From Flavobacteriaceae bacterium (GTDB taxonomy: Bacteria > Bacteroidota > Bacteroidia > Flavobacteriales > Flavobacteriaceae), in the NCBI GenBank assembly GCA_016763715.1, contig JAESTG010000222.1:1-6979 (forward strand): a stretch of DNA of 6,979 nucleotides. Direction: 5' to 3'. The position numbers and the translations under genes are program-made. Shown here piece by piece: positions 1 to 6,353 of the stretch (position 1 is the stretch's first letter; each line of letters opens with the position of its first letter). The notes under the pieces were generated by a model. It did no database searches and was not told the origin of the DNA. It saw nothing but the letters and a program-made list of their open reading frames with translations.

Positions 1-678
1 ACTATTGAAGTAAACCGAGGCGAAATTGTCGGCCTATTAGGACCTAATGGTGCTGGTAAAACGACCTCTTTCTATATGATTGTTGGGCTAATTAAACCTA
101 ATGGTGGGCGAATTTTTTTGGATAACACAGAAATTACCAAATACCCTATGTACAAACGAGCCCAAAATGGAATTGGCTATTTGGCTCAGGAAGCTTCTGT
201 TTTTCGTAAGTTAAGTATTGAGGATAATATTCTTAGTGTTTTACAACTTACTAAGCTTTCCAAAAAAGAACAACTAGCAAAAATGGAGTCTCTTATTGAG
301 GAATTTGGTCTAGGTCACATTCGTAAAAGTCGCGGTGACCTTCTTAGTGGTGGAGAACGTCGTCGTACTGAAATTGCTCGCGCATTGGCTACAGATCCTA
401 ACTTTATTCTTTTGGATGAACCTTTTGCTGGGGTTGACCCAGTAGCTGTGGAAGATATTCAGCGTATTGTTGCACAATTGAAAGACAAAAACATTGGTAT
501 TCATATTACCGATCATAATGTTCAAGAAACTCTGGCTATCACAGACCGAACATATCTTATGTTTGAAGGAAGTATTTTAAAGCATGGAAAACCCGAAGAA
601 CTCGCCAGTGACGAAATGGTACGTAAGGTTTATCTGGGGCAAAATTTTGAACTTCGGAAGAAGAAGTTAGAGTTTTAA
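1..678 (+). CDS. lptB: LPS export ABC transporter ATP-binding protein LptB (5' partial)
   Basis: ATPase of the LptB2FGC complex, which powers extraction of lipopolysaccharide from the inner membrane and its transport to the outer membrane; it acts on the cytoplasmic face. The reading frame is open from base 1, so the start lies outside the window; 225 codons are visible, and with the family at about 240 residues only a short N-terminal stretch should be missing. Visible ABC motifs: Walker [10 protein letters not shown] (bases 40-66), Q-loop in [10 protein letters not shown], signature LSGGERRR, Walker [13 protein letters not shown], and the H-loop histidine in TDHNVQ. The GGERRR signature, the DEPFAGVDP block and the C-terminal VYLGQNFEL are hallmarks of LptB rather than of other ABC ATPases. 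The first ATG in the window (base 76) lies after Walker A and cannot be the start. The stop codon overlaps the stop of the convergent pssA by four bases. Confidence 0.95.
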   Translation, partial: TIEVNRGEIVGLLGPNGAGKTTSFYMIVGLIKPNGGRIFLDNTEITKYPMYKRAQNGIGYLAQEASVFRKLSIEDNILSVLQLTKLSKKEQLAKMESLIEEFGLGHIRKSRGDLLSGGERRRTEIARALATDPNFILLDEPFAGVDPVAVEDIQRIVAQLKDKNIGIHITDHNVQETLAITDRTYLMFEGSILKHGKPEELASDEMVRKVYLGQNFELRKKKLEF

Positions 679-1430
679 ACTTTGAGTTTAGTTTGTTCCT
701 TCCAAACAAGTGAAAGCAAGACATACACTGCAATGATTACTGGCAACCCTAAAAACCTCAGTGTCAACAACGCCAACAAACAAAAAGCTAAAAATACATA
801 TCGTTTTAGATTACTTTTGACGTCCCAAGTCTTAAACTTTAAAGCAAAAAGTGGAATCTCCGCATTTAATAGTACCGAACTAATAATGGTCAATCCTATT
901 AAAAACCAAGGGCTAAGTATAAGTTCGTTCACCCAAACAACATTCTGAAATTCCAAGATAAGAACAAGGCTTAAAATGAGTAATGTATTGGCTGGTGTTG
1001 GCAACCCAATAAAACTATCTGTTTGACGGTCATCCACATTAAATTTTGCCAATCGGTATGCAGAAGCCACCACAACAAGCAACCCTACCAATGGCAACCA
1101 AGAATTTAAGTTGGCACTTATGCCCGAGGCAGCAAAAAGTTGATCTATCTTAAAATAATCTCCCGTATACGACTTACTCAAAAGCTGAACCATCGCAAAC
1201 CCAGGAACCAAACCACTCGTCACCATATCCGCCAACGAATCCAACTGTAAACCAACTTCGCTATGTGCATTGAACAAACGTGCAGCAAATCCGTCAAAAA
1301 AATCAAAAAATATTCCAAGACATGCAAATACCGTAGCAGTCACCAAATTTCCTGATATCACAAATAAAAGAGCGATACAACCACATAATAAATTAAGAGA
1401 AGTTAGGACGTTCGGAATTTGTTTTAGCAT
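675..1430 (-). CDS. pssA: CDP-diacylglycerol--serine O-phosphatidyltransferase
   Basis: Integral inner-membrane enzyme that joins CDP-diacylglycerol and L-serine to give phosphatidylserine and CMP, the step before decarboxylation to phosphatidylethanolamine. The 251-residue protein has the complete CDP-alcohol phosphatidyltransferase signature D-x2-DG-x2-AR-x8-G-x3-D-x3-D: D43, D46, G47, A50, R51, G60, D64 and D68, which carries the metal and substrate ligands. The block [11 protein letters not shown] followed by SFIGLPTPA (residues 126-148) is typical of PssA and separates it from phosphatidylglycerophosphate synthase. Hydrophobic segments lie near residues 10-42, 110-128, 146-160, 172-190 and 211-242. 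The ATG start (1428-1430) gives the usual MLKQIPNxLT N-terminus. A candidate promoter lies just upstream. The gene is divergent from the PorV-family gene and tail to tail with lptB. Family assignment is firm; serine as substrate rests on the GLPTPA-type block. Confidence 0.93.
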   Translation of the reverse strand: MLKQIPNVLTSLNLLCGCIALLFVISGNLVTATVFACLGIFFDFFDGFAARLFNAHSEVGLQLDSLADMVTSGLVPGFAMVQLLSKSYTGDYFKIDQLFAASGISANLNSWLPLVGLLVVVASAYRLAKFNVDDRQTDSFIGLPTPANTLLILSLVLILEFQNVVWVNELILSPWFLIGLTIISSVLLNAEIPLFALKFKTWDVKSNLKRYVFLAFCLLALLTLRFLGLPVIIAVYVLLSLVWKEQTKLKV

Positions 1431-1457
1431 TTATATAGACAGTTTGTGTAAAAATAG

Positions 1458-1486
1458 CAAAGTATTTACGTCTATACATAACAAAA
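1458..1486 (-). promoter_or_regulatory. candidate Bacteroidota promoter of pssA
   Basis: Read on the minus strand, TTTTG (1486-1482), a 17-base gap and TACTTTG (1464-1458) resemble the Bacteroidota -33 (TTG/TTTG) and -7 (TAnnTTTG) elements, but the -7 word is one base short of the consensus. Transcription would begin about 20-25 bases before the pssA ATG. The position is sensible but the match is imperfect. Confidence 0.3.
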
Positions 1487-1556
1487 TACAATATGTCACT
1501 TAAATTATAGTTTAGTATTGTGTAAAATTGTGAGATATTTGTTGAAAATTTATAGC

Positions 1557-2627
1557 TTGAAAAAGACCCTAATTGCTGCTATCTTATTGATAAGTTGCAC
1601 TATTAATGCACAGACTACACGTAAGTATTCAAACGAATTTTTGAATATTGGTGTGGACGCAGCTGCTTTTGGAATGGCCAACGCAGTAGTTGCATCATCT
1701 AGCGATGTAAATTCAGGTTATTGGAATCCAGCTGGTTTATTAGGATTGGAAGACAAACAACTCTCTTTAATGCATGCCTCCTACTTTGCCAATATTGCAA
1801 ATTATGACTATGCTGCCTTCGGAATGCCATTGGATGACAAAAGCGCCGTTGGATTCTCTATCATTCGTTTTGGAGTAGATGACATCTTAAATACCACTCA
1901 ACTAATAGACGACCAAGGAAATATTGATTATAATAGGATTAGCCTGTTTTCTACGGCCGATTATGGAGCTACTTTTTCCTACGCCCGTGCACTTCCGTTA
2001 GATGGACTAAACATTGGTGTTAATGCCAAAGTAGTTCGTCGAATTATTGGCGATTTTGCATCCTCATGGGGTTTTGGCTTAGATGCTGCCATTCAGTTTG
2101 AAACCAAAAATGATTGGAAATTTGGTATTATGGCGCGTGATATCACCACCACTTTTAACGCTTGGAATATCGATGAAGAAAAGTTTGCTGATATAGCAGG
2201 AGCCGTGGAGGGTCAAAATCAAGAGCTTCCTGAAAGTACAGAAATCACCATTCCAAAATTACAATTCGGAATTGCGAAAACCTTTATTTATCGTCATGAT
2301 TTCTCCATCTTAGCTGAAATTGATTTTAACTTTCGCTTTGCACAAACCAACGACATTGTTTCTACTTCATTTACAAGTATGACTCCAGCAGCTGGTTTTC
2401 AGGTTGGATTCAAAGACATCGTATTTATAAGAGGTGGCGTAGGTAATTTTCAAAACATAGCTCAGTTAGATGGTAGTGAATCTATTGGGTTTCAGCCTAA
2501 TATTGGAGTTGGGTTTAAATACAAAGGTGTGCAAGTTGATTATGCCTTAACGGATATTGGTGACCAAAGTGTTGCATTATATTCTAATGTTTTTTCACTC
2601 AAATTGGATTGGAGCTTATTTCGATAA
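1557..2627 (+). CDS. PorV/PorQ-family outer-membrane protein (PorV2-like)
   Basis: Likely outer-membrane beta-barrel of the PorV/PorQ family, FadL-like proteins best known for PorV, a shuttle/attachment component of the type IX secretion system. After the signal peptide, YSNEFLNIGVDAAAFGMANAVVA...NSGYWNPAGL is the family's N-terminal signature, including the NPAGL block; the rest alternates Gly/aromatic beta-strands and ends in KLDWSLF, a barrel-type C-terminus with a terminal aromatic residue. The start chosen is the TTG at 1557, giving 356 residues and a textbook signal peptide, MKKTLIAAILLISCTINA with cleavage before Gln-19. In-frame TTG 1518, GTG 1530 and TTG 1539/1542 are alternatives that would only add a poor leader; there is no ATG. 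A cysteine in LISC also resembles a lipobox. The gene stands alone in the window, without other type IX genes, so an accessory paralogue (the group some databases call PorV2) is more likely than PorV itself. Confidence 0.8.
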   Translation: MKKTLIAAILLISCTINAQTTRKYSNEFLNIGVDAAAFGMANAVVASSSDVNSGYWNPAGLLGLEDKQLSLMHASYFANIANYDYAAFGMPLDDKSAVGFSIIRFGVDDILNTTQLIDDQGNIDYNRISLFSTADYGATFSYARALPLDGLNIGVNAKVVRRIIGDFASSWGFGLDAAIQFETKNDWKFGIMARDITTTFNAWNIDEEKFADIAGAVEGQNQELPESTEITIPKLQFGIAKTFIYRHDFSILAEIDFNFRFAQTNDIVSTSFTSMTPAAGFQVGFKDIVFIRGGVGNFQNIAQLDGSESIGFQPNIGVGFKYKGVQVDYALTDIGDQSVALYSNVFSLKLDWSLFR

Positions 2628-2641
2628 ATTGACACTCCCTC

Positions 2642-2671
2642 TCTGTAGTGATGAAGAGTTTCCTATATTTG
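2642..2671 (+). promoter_or_regulatory. Bacteroidota-type promoter of the Lnb-like gene
   Basis: TATATTTG at 2664-2671 matches the TAnnTTTG -7 element exactly, and TCTG at 2642-2645, 18 bases upstream, is a three-of-four match to the -33 TTTG. Transcription would start near 2676-2679, leaving a leader of only about 12-15 bases before the GTG at 2691. The site lies in the 63-base gap after the PorV-family gene, so the Lnb-like gene can probably be transcribed on its own. Confidence 0.45.
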
Positions 2672-2690
2672 TTATTCAATTATACAACAA

Positions 2691-3902
2691 GTGCGCTACT
2701 CATTTATCCTTCTCTTTCTTTCTTTTTTTCTACTGAACTTTTCTTCGGAAGCACAACAATTAAGCCTTTCAGAAGATGCTCAAATTAGCATTTTAACCAT
2801 AGGACCTGGCCCCAATCTGTATGATAAATTTGGACATAGTGCCTTCAGAATAAAGGATGATAGTAAACAATGGGATTCTATCTTTAACTATGGTACTTTC
2901 GATTTTAACACCCCAAACTTTTATACCAAGTTTGCTCAAGGAAAACTATTGTATGCCTTAAGTGTAGGTCAATACGAATTGTTTTATCAAGGTTATGTGA
3001 GACAAGATCGATGGGTAAAAGAGCAGGTTTTAAATTTAACTTATGGCGAAAAACAATCATTGTTTGAATACTTGATTAATAACGCACAGCCTGAAAATAG
3101 AGATTATTTATACGATTTCTGTTATGATAATTGTGCCACTCGCATTCGTGATGTTTTAACTGCTTCCTTAAAAGGAAAAATTAATTATACCGATAACTTT
3201 GTCACCGAAACAAAAACCTTTCGACAAATAATTCAGAAAAACGTATACGCCAATTCCTGGGGTAGCTTAGGTATGGATGTAGCTATTGGTAGTGTCACCG
3301 ATGTAAAAGCTTCACCTTGGCAGCATCAATTTCTACCAGAATATGTCTTCCAAGCTGCTGCAAGTGCTACCATTAAAAGAAATGGTGCAACTGTCCCGCT
3401 AGTAAAAAAAACACACGTATTATTTCAGAATGCCTCCGAACAAGCTCGCTCTTCCTTTTTTACAAGTCCGCTATTTATTTTCGGACTATTGGGGATACTC
3501 ATTCTTTGGATCACCATTAAAGATAAACGCAGAGGTACAAGAAGCCGCTATTTGGATGCCACAATCTTTTTTGTCCTGGGATTGGTTGGAGTAGTTCTAC
3601 TCATACTTTGGTTAGCTACAGATCATTCATCTACAGCAAACAATTACAACGTGCTTTGGGCCTTCCCATTTTCTGTACTCTTTTTTGTGGCAATTGGTCG
3701 TAAACAACCAAAAAATTGGCTTCGCAGATATGTGATTTTTTTAATTCTACTATTACTACTACTTGTATTACATTCTATCACAGGAGTTCAGCAATTCGCA
3801 ATAGGGCTCATTCCACTATTAGTTGCTTTAGGAGTACGATATATTTATCTGATTTCTTTTCTGAAGAAAAACAAGCGAATGCCAAGCGTCGAGGAAAATT
3901 AA
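2691..3902 (+). CDS. lnb: Lnb-like lipoprotein N-acyltransferase (DUF4105 protein)
   Basis: Predicted periplasm-facing inner-membrane enzyme. The family (DUF4105, Lnb N-terminal periplasmic domain) includes Lnb, shown in Bacteroides to add the N-terminal acyl chain to lipoproteins in place of Lnt. The 403 residues read as a signal sequence (1-22, SEAQ at the cleavage site), a periplasmic domain (about 28-255) and five C-terminal hydrophobic helices (about 260-277, 289-309, 322-336, 347-362, 367-388). Family blocks seen: LTIGPG (35-40), FGHSAFRI (47-54), FNYGTFDF (65-72), DFCYDNCATRIRD (142-154), and TDHSSTxNNYNVLWAFP (310-326) at the start of helix three. Candidate active residues, by inference, are His49 and Cys148, with Cys144 nearby. 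The GTG at 2691 is the only standard start between an upstream stop (2652) and the signal peptide. The stop directly abuts the stop of the convergent sugar transferase. The domain is firm; the acyltransferase role is transferred by homology. Confidence 0.7.
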   Translation: MRYSFILLFLSFFLLNFSSEAQQLSLSEDAQISILTIGPGPNLYDKFGHSAFRIKDDSKQWDSIFNYGTFDFNTPNFYTKFAQGKLLYALSVGQYELFYQGYVRQDRWVKEQVLNLTYGEKQSLFEYLINNAQPENRDYLYDFCYDNCATRIRDVLTASLKGKINYTDNFVTETKTFRQIIQKNVYANSWGSLGMDVAIGSVTDVKASPWQHQFLPEYVFQAAASATIKRNGATVPLVKKTHVLFQNASEQARSSFFTSPLFIFGLLGILILWITIKDKRRGTRSRYLDATIFFVLGLVGVVLLILWLATDHSSTANNYNVLWAFPFSVLFFVAIGRKQPKNWLRRYVIFLILLLLLLVLHSITGVQQFAIGLIPLLVALGVRYIYLISFLKKNKRMPSVEEN

Positions 3903-5297
3903 CTACTGCCCTCGGAAGAAAATAATGGTACTCAACGTTTTAATTACGATACTTATATCTAAGAAAAAGCTCCGTTTTTTAATATAATAAAGGTCGTATT
4001 GTAGTTTCTCCAAAGCATCCTCGGCGGAAGCCCCATACTTTGCATTTACCTGTGCCCATCCTGTAACCCCAGGTTTCACAATATGCCGAATTTCGTAAAA
4101 AGGGATTTCTTCTGAAAGTTGCTTCACAAAAATAGGGCGTTCAGGTCTTGGGCCTATCACGCTCATATCTCCTTTAATGACATTGATAAACTGTGGAATC
4201 TCATCAAATCTAGATTTACGAAGGAAACGCCCAAAACGAGTCACACGTGTATCTTGTATCTTCGCAAATTGTGCTCCTCCTTTTTCCGCATCCACAACCA
4301 TACTTCTCAACTTATATATTTTGAAGTGCTTCCCATTTCTACCCACACGTACCTGAGTATAAAAAAATGGCCCTCGATTGGCAAACAGATTTGCAACAAG
4401 GATAATGGGGGAAATAATAATTCCAAACAGTAATCCAATTACTGAAAATAGTAAATCCAAAATACGATGAAAAAACAGATACAATTTATTTTGATTGCTT
4501 CTGCTAAATGGAAAATAGCGATAAAAATCTTTACCAACGTGCTGCACAGGAACACGACGGGTAATCTCCTCGTATACTTGAGTGTATTCCCGGATGGGCA
4601 CTCCATTCTCAAGCAATGAAATTAGTTGATTATATAGAAAGACTGTAATGCTTTCGTCCTCTGAAGCAGCCACAACAATCTCAGAAATCGTTTTTTCCTT
4701 CACCGTTTTAGCCACATTAGTAAGCGAGTATTCTTCAATATCACTCCCTTCAGGTGGTTCATACGGAATACTATCCGTATTAATAAACCCAACCACTCTA
4801 TAATTAGGATCAGATTTCTGTAAAGACTCAATTATTTCATCAATCTGCGGAGCATTTGCTACTAAAAGTACACGTTTAAAAAATCTCGGAGCAGAAATAA
4901 GAACTATAAATGCATATCGCCATACAAAAAGCGCAAGATTAATTGCTATATAAAAATATACAATCTGTAATCTGTTTTCCGGTAACTCTGGAGTAAAAAA
5001 TGGAGTCAACAAATAAACCAATACTGTCACAGAGGAAGTCAAAATAATATTTTGTACCACGATTTCAAATCGACTTGCTTTTTGAAGGTTATACAATTCA
5101 AAAATGGTCGCAAAAATAGTTAGGTATAATGCGAAAACAATTGACCACACCCAATGTTGAGAGTTAATCACAAAATAATCAAATTCGAAAACCGTACCTA
5201 CTAGGTATAACAATCCCATTACAAAGGCAATATCAAAAATTCGTAACAGAACCTTTCGTTCCGATATGTCAAAATGAATATTGGGCTTCTGGGACAT
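3903..5297 (-). CDS. polyprenyl-phosphate glycosyl-1-phosphate transferase (exopolysaccharide initiating enzyme)
   Basis: Membrane enzyme that starts a surface polysaccharide repeat unit by moving a sugar-1-phosphate from a nucleotide sugar to undecaprenyl phosphate (WcaJ/WbaP type). Of 464 residues, four N-terminal helices (about 16-37, 48-68, 79-99, 110-134) precede a Rossmann-like CoA-binding-3 domain (KRVLLVANAPQ onward, about 141-250). A fifth hydrophobic segment (about 279-306) leads into the bacterial sugar-transferase domain: PFFYTQVRVGRNG (310-322), KIYKLRSM (326-333), the catalytic Asp-Glu pair in RFDEIPQ (D365, E366), VIGPRPERP (380-388) and KPGVTGWAQVN (408-418). All key residues are present and the length is normal. 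The start is ATG. It is the last gene of the leftward polysaccharide operon, 36 bases after the GT4 gene. Which sugar is transferred (glucose, galactose or an N-acetyl sugar) cannot be told from sequence alone. Confidence 0.93.
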   Translation of the reverse strand: MSQKPNIHFDISERKVLLRIFDIAFVMGLLYLVGTVFEFDYFVINSQHWVWSIVFALYLTIFATIFELYNLQKASRFEIVVQNIILTSSVTVLVYLLTPFFTPELPENRLQIVYFYIAINLALFVWRYAFIVLISAPRFFKRVLLVANAPQIDEIIESLQKSDPNYRVVGFINTDSIPYEPPEGSDIEEYSLTNVAKTVKEKTISEIVVAASEDESITVFLYNQLISLLENGVPIREYTQVYEEITRRVPVQHVGKDFYRYFPFSRSNQNKLYLFFHRILDLLFSVIGLLFGIIISPIILVANLFANRGPFFYTQVRVGRNGKHFKIYKLRSMVVDAEKGGAQFAKIQDTRVTRFGRFLRKSRFDEIPQFINVIKGDMSVIGPRPERPIFVKQLSEEIPFYEIRHIVKPGVTGWAQVNAKYGASAEDALEKLQYDLYYIKKRSFFLDISIVIKTLSTIIFFRGQ

Positions 5298-5307
5298 TAG
5301 GTTAGTT

Positions 5308-5348
5308 TTAATCCTTTAAAAGTAGGTATTTATTTATTCCTTTAAAAG
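5308..5348. repeat. 15-base near-perfect direct repeat at the GT4 gene end
   Basis: On the minus strand CTTTTAAAGGAATAA (5348-5334), the last four codons and stop of the GT4 gene, recurs as CTTTTAAAGGATTAA (5322-5308), 14 of 15 bases identical, 26 bases apart. The second copy lies in the gap before the sugar-transferase ATG, and its AAAGGA could act as a weak ribosome-binding stretch, though at 14 bases from the ATG the spacing is long. It may be a relic of a small duplication or of a junction between genes. Confidence 0.6.
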
Positions 5349-6353
5349 ACTGAGCCAATGTTGTTTTACATTTTCCCAATCGAAGTCTTCTGCTTTCTTC
5401 CTAGCATTTATGGTAAGTGTCTGTGCTAGTTCATTATCGGTACATAATTCGGCAATGGCCTTCTCAAAAGATTGTACATTATCGACGGGAACCAAAATAC
5501 CATCCTTACGGTCTTCAACTAAATAAGGAATACCCCCCACATTAGTACTCACAACTGGAAGCCCCAATGCCATAGCCTCTATAAGACTTACAGGTGTATT
5601 ATCGAAATTGGTGGTATTTATAAAAATGTCGAAATCTGTCGATTTTTTGCGCCATGCTTCTTTTGAAAGTTTTCCAGTAAATGTCACTGGTAGGTTGTGA
5701 TTTTTAGCATATTCCATACATTTCTGTTGAGACCCATCCTTTTCGGGGCCAATCATACATAAAGTTATATTGGGATACCTAGGCATCAATTTTTCAACAA
5801 GCTTTAGTGCGAGCATGGGATTGTATATTTCAGCAAAAGAACGAACCCACAGCAATCGAGGATTTATTTTATTCCGAAGTAAGAAAGAATAGTCTTTCAC
5901 AACAATCGTATTTGGTATATAAGTAAGATTATGATAGCCCTTCGCCTTAAAAGCTTCCATTAAATATTGGGACGGTGTGATATTGGTTTTCGCTCCGTGA
6001 AATAACCTATGGGAAAGAAACTTATTTTTTTGCAGGCGTTCGGGGAGATTACCACCGTGTAATATGGGAATATACGACCACCCAAAAAGCCTACATAAAT
6101 TGGCTACAGCGACTGCATAATAAAAATTTTGCGTGCTATATGTATCTATTAATATTGTATGGGCTTTAGCTCCTTTGGAGAGTACACCCCATAACATATT
6201 AAGAAAACGAAACAGTTTATTTTTTTTTGAAGAATACGTAAACACGTCAAACCCAACAGCAGTTAGTTGGGAAGACAAGGTTTCAATCGTAGTGATTGTA
6301 GTTCCCTTACCTCGTAGGTTGTTTCCTATGTATAGTATTTTTCTTGTGCTCAC
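5334..6353 (-). CDS. GT4-family glycosyltransferase
   Basis: Cytoplasmic retaining glycosyltransferase with a GT-B fold, probably adding one sugar from a nucleotide donor to the lipid-linked polysaccharide precursor. The 339-residue protein opens with a Rossmann strand and glycine-rich loop (KILYIGNNLRGKGTT, residues 5-19). The donor-binding C-terminal half begins near RLLWVRSFAEIYNP (166-179) and contains LCMIGPEKDG (198-207), VTFTGKLS (223-230), and the block DNTPVSLIEAMALGLPVVSTNVGGIPYLV (251-279). In that block Glu259 is the second Glu of the GT4 E-x7-E motif, and Asp251 stands in the first position, a variant common in the NTPVSxxEAMA subgroup. The start is GTG at 6353-6351: an in-frame TAG lies two codons upstream and the next Met is inside the domain. 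It begins inside the 3' end of the upstream O-antigen ligase-like gene, suggesting translational coupling. Donor and acceptor sugars are unknown. Confidence 0.88.
   Translation of the reverse strand: MSTRKILYIGNNLRGKGTTITTIETLSSQLTAVGFDVFTYSSKKNKLFRFLNMLWGVLSKGAKAHTILIDTYSTQNFYYAVAVANLCRLFGWSYIPILHGGNLPERLQKNKFLSHRLFHGAKTNITPSQYLMEAFKAKGYHNLTYIPNTIVVKDYSFLLRNKINPRLLWVRSFAEIYNPMLALKLVEKLMPRYPNITLCMIGPEKDGSQQKCMEYAKNHNLPVTFTGKLSKEAWRKKSTDFDIFINTTNFDNTPVSLIEAMALGLPVVSTNVGGIPYLVEDRKDGILVPVDNVQSFEKAIAELCTDNELAQTLTINARKKAEDFDWENVKQHWLSLLKE

Noticed and set aside
310..525. Open frame antisense to lptB
   Set aside because: It lies fully opposite conserved ABC motifs and its translation shows no protein-like features; shadow of lptB.
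650..676. Hairpin AACTTC/GAAGTT before a four-T run at the end of lptB, as an intrinsic terminator
   Set aside because: The stem has only six pairs, two of them G-C, the T run is short and separated from the stem by four bases, and it all lies in coding sequence. Too weak to annotate.
682..948. Open frames antisense to pssA (682-948 and 1270-1503)
   Set aside because: They mirror the conserved PssA coding sequence or the promoter spacer, with no recognisable domain.
1496..1541. Promoter for the PorV-family gene (TAGTTTAG 1508-1515 or TATTTG 1536-1541)
   Set aside because: Each -7 candidate has a mismatch or lacks the spacer bases, and neither has a good -33 word at the right distance; no site can be chosen.
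2651..2788. 45-codon ATG frame overlapping the start of the Lnb-like gene, beginning MKSFLYLLFN
   Set aside because: It has no domain, overlaps in the +1 frame, and contains the likely promoter -7 element. The hydrophobic look comes from T-rich signal-peptide DNA. The GTG frame has a proper signal peptide and the family domain, so neither a small gene nor a frameshift is needed.
3860..3882. AT-rich inverted repeat TTTTC/GAAAA near the end of the Lnb-like gene, as terminator of the opposing operon
   Set aside because: Five mostly A-T pairs in coding sequence; easily expected by chance in T/A-rich DNA.
4119..4433. Open frame antisense to the sugar-transferase catalytic domain
   Set aside because: It lies opposite the invariant KLRSM, RFDEIPQ and GPRPERP blocks; shadow frame. 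The same applies to 3716-3925 and 6133-6366.
5576..5603. Asp in place of the first Glu of the GT4 E-x7-E motif as a sign of inactivity
   Set aside because: The NTPVSxxEAMA subgroup of GT4 enzymes commonly departs from the canonical first Glu, and the rest of the donor site is intact.
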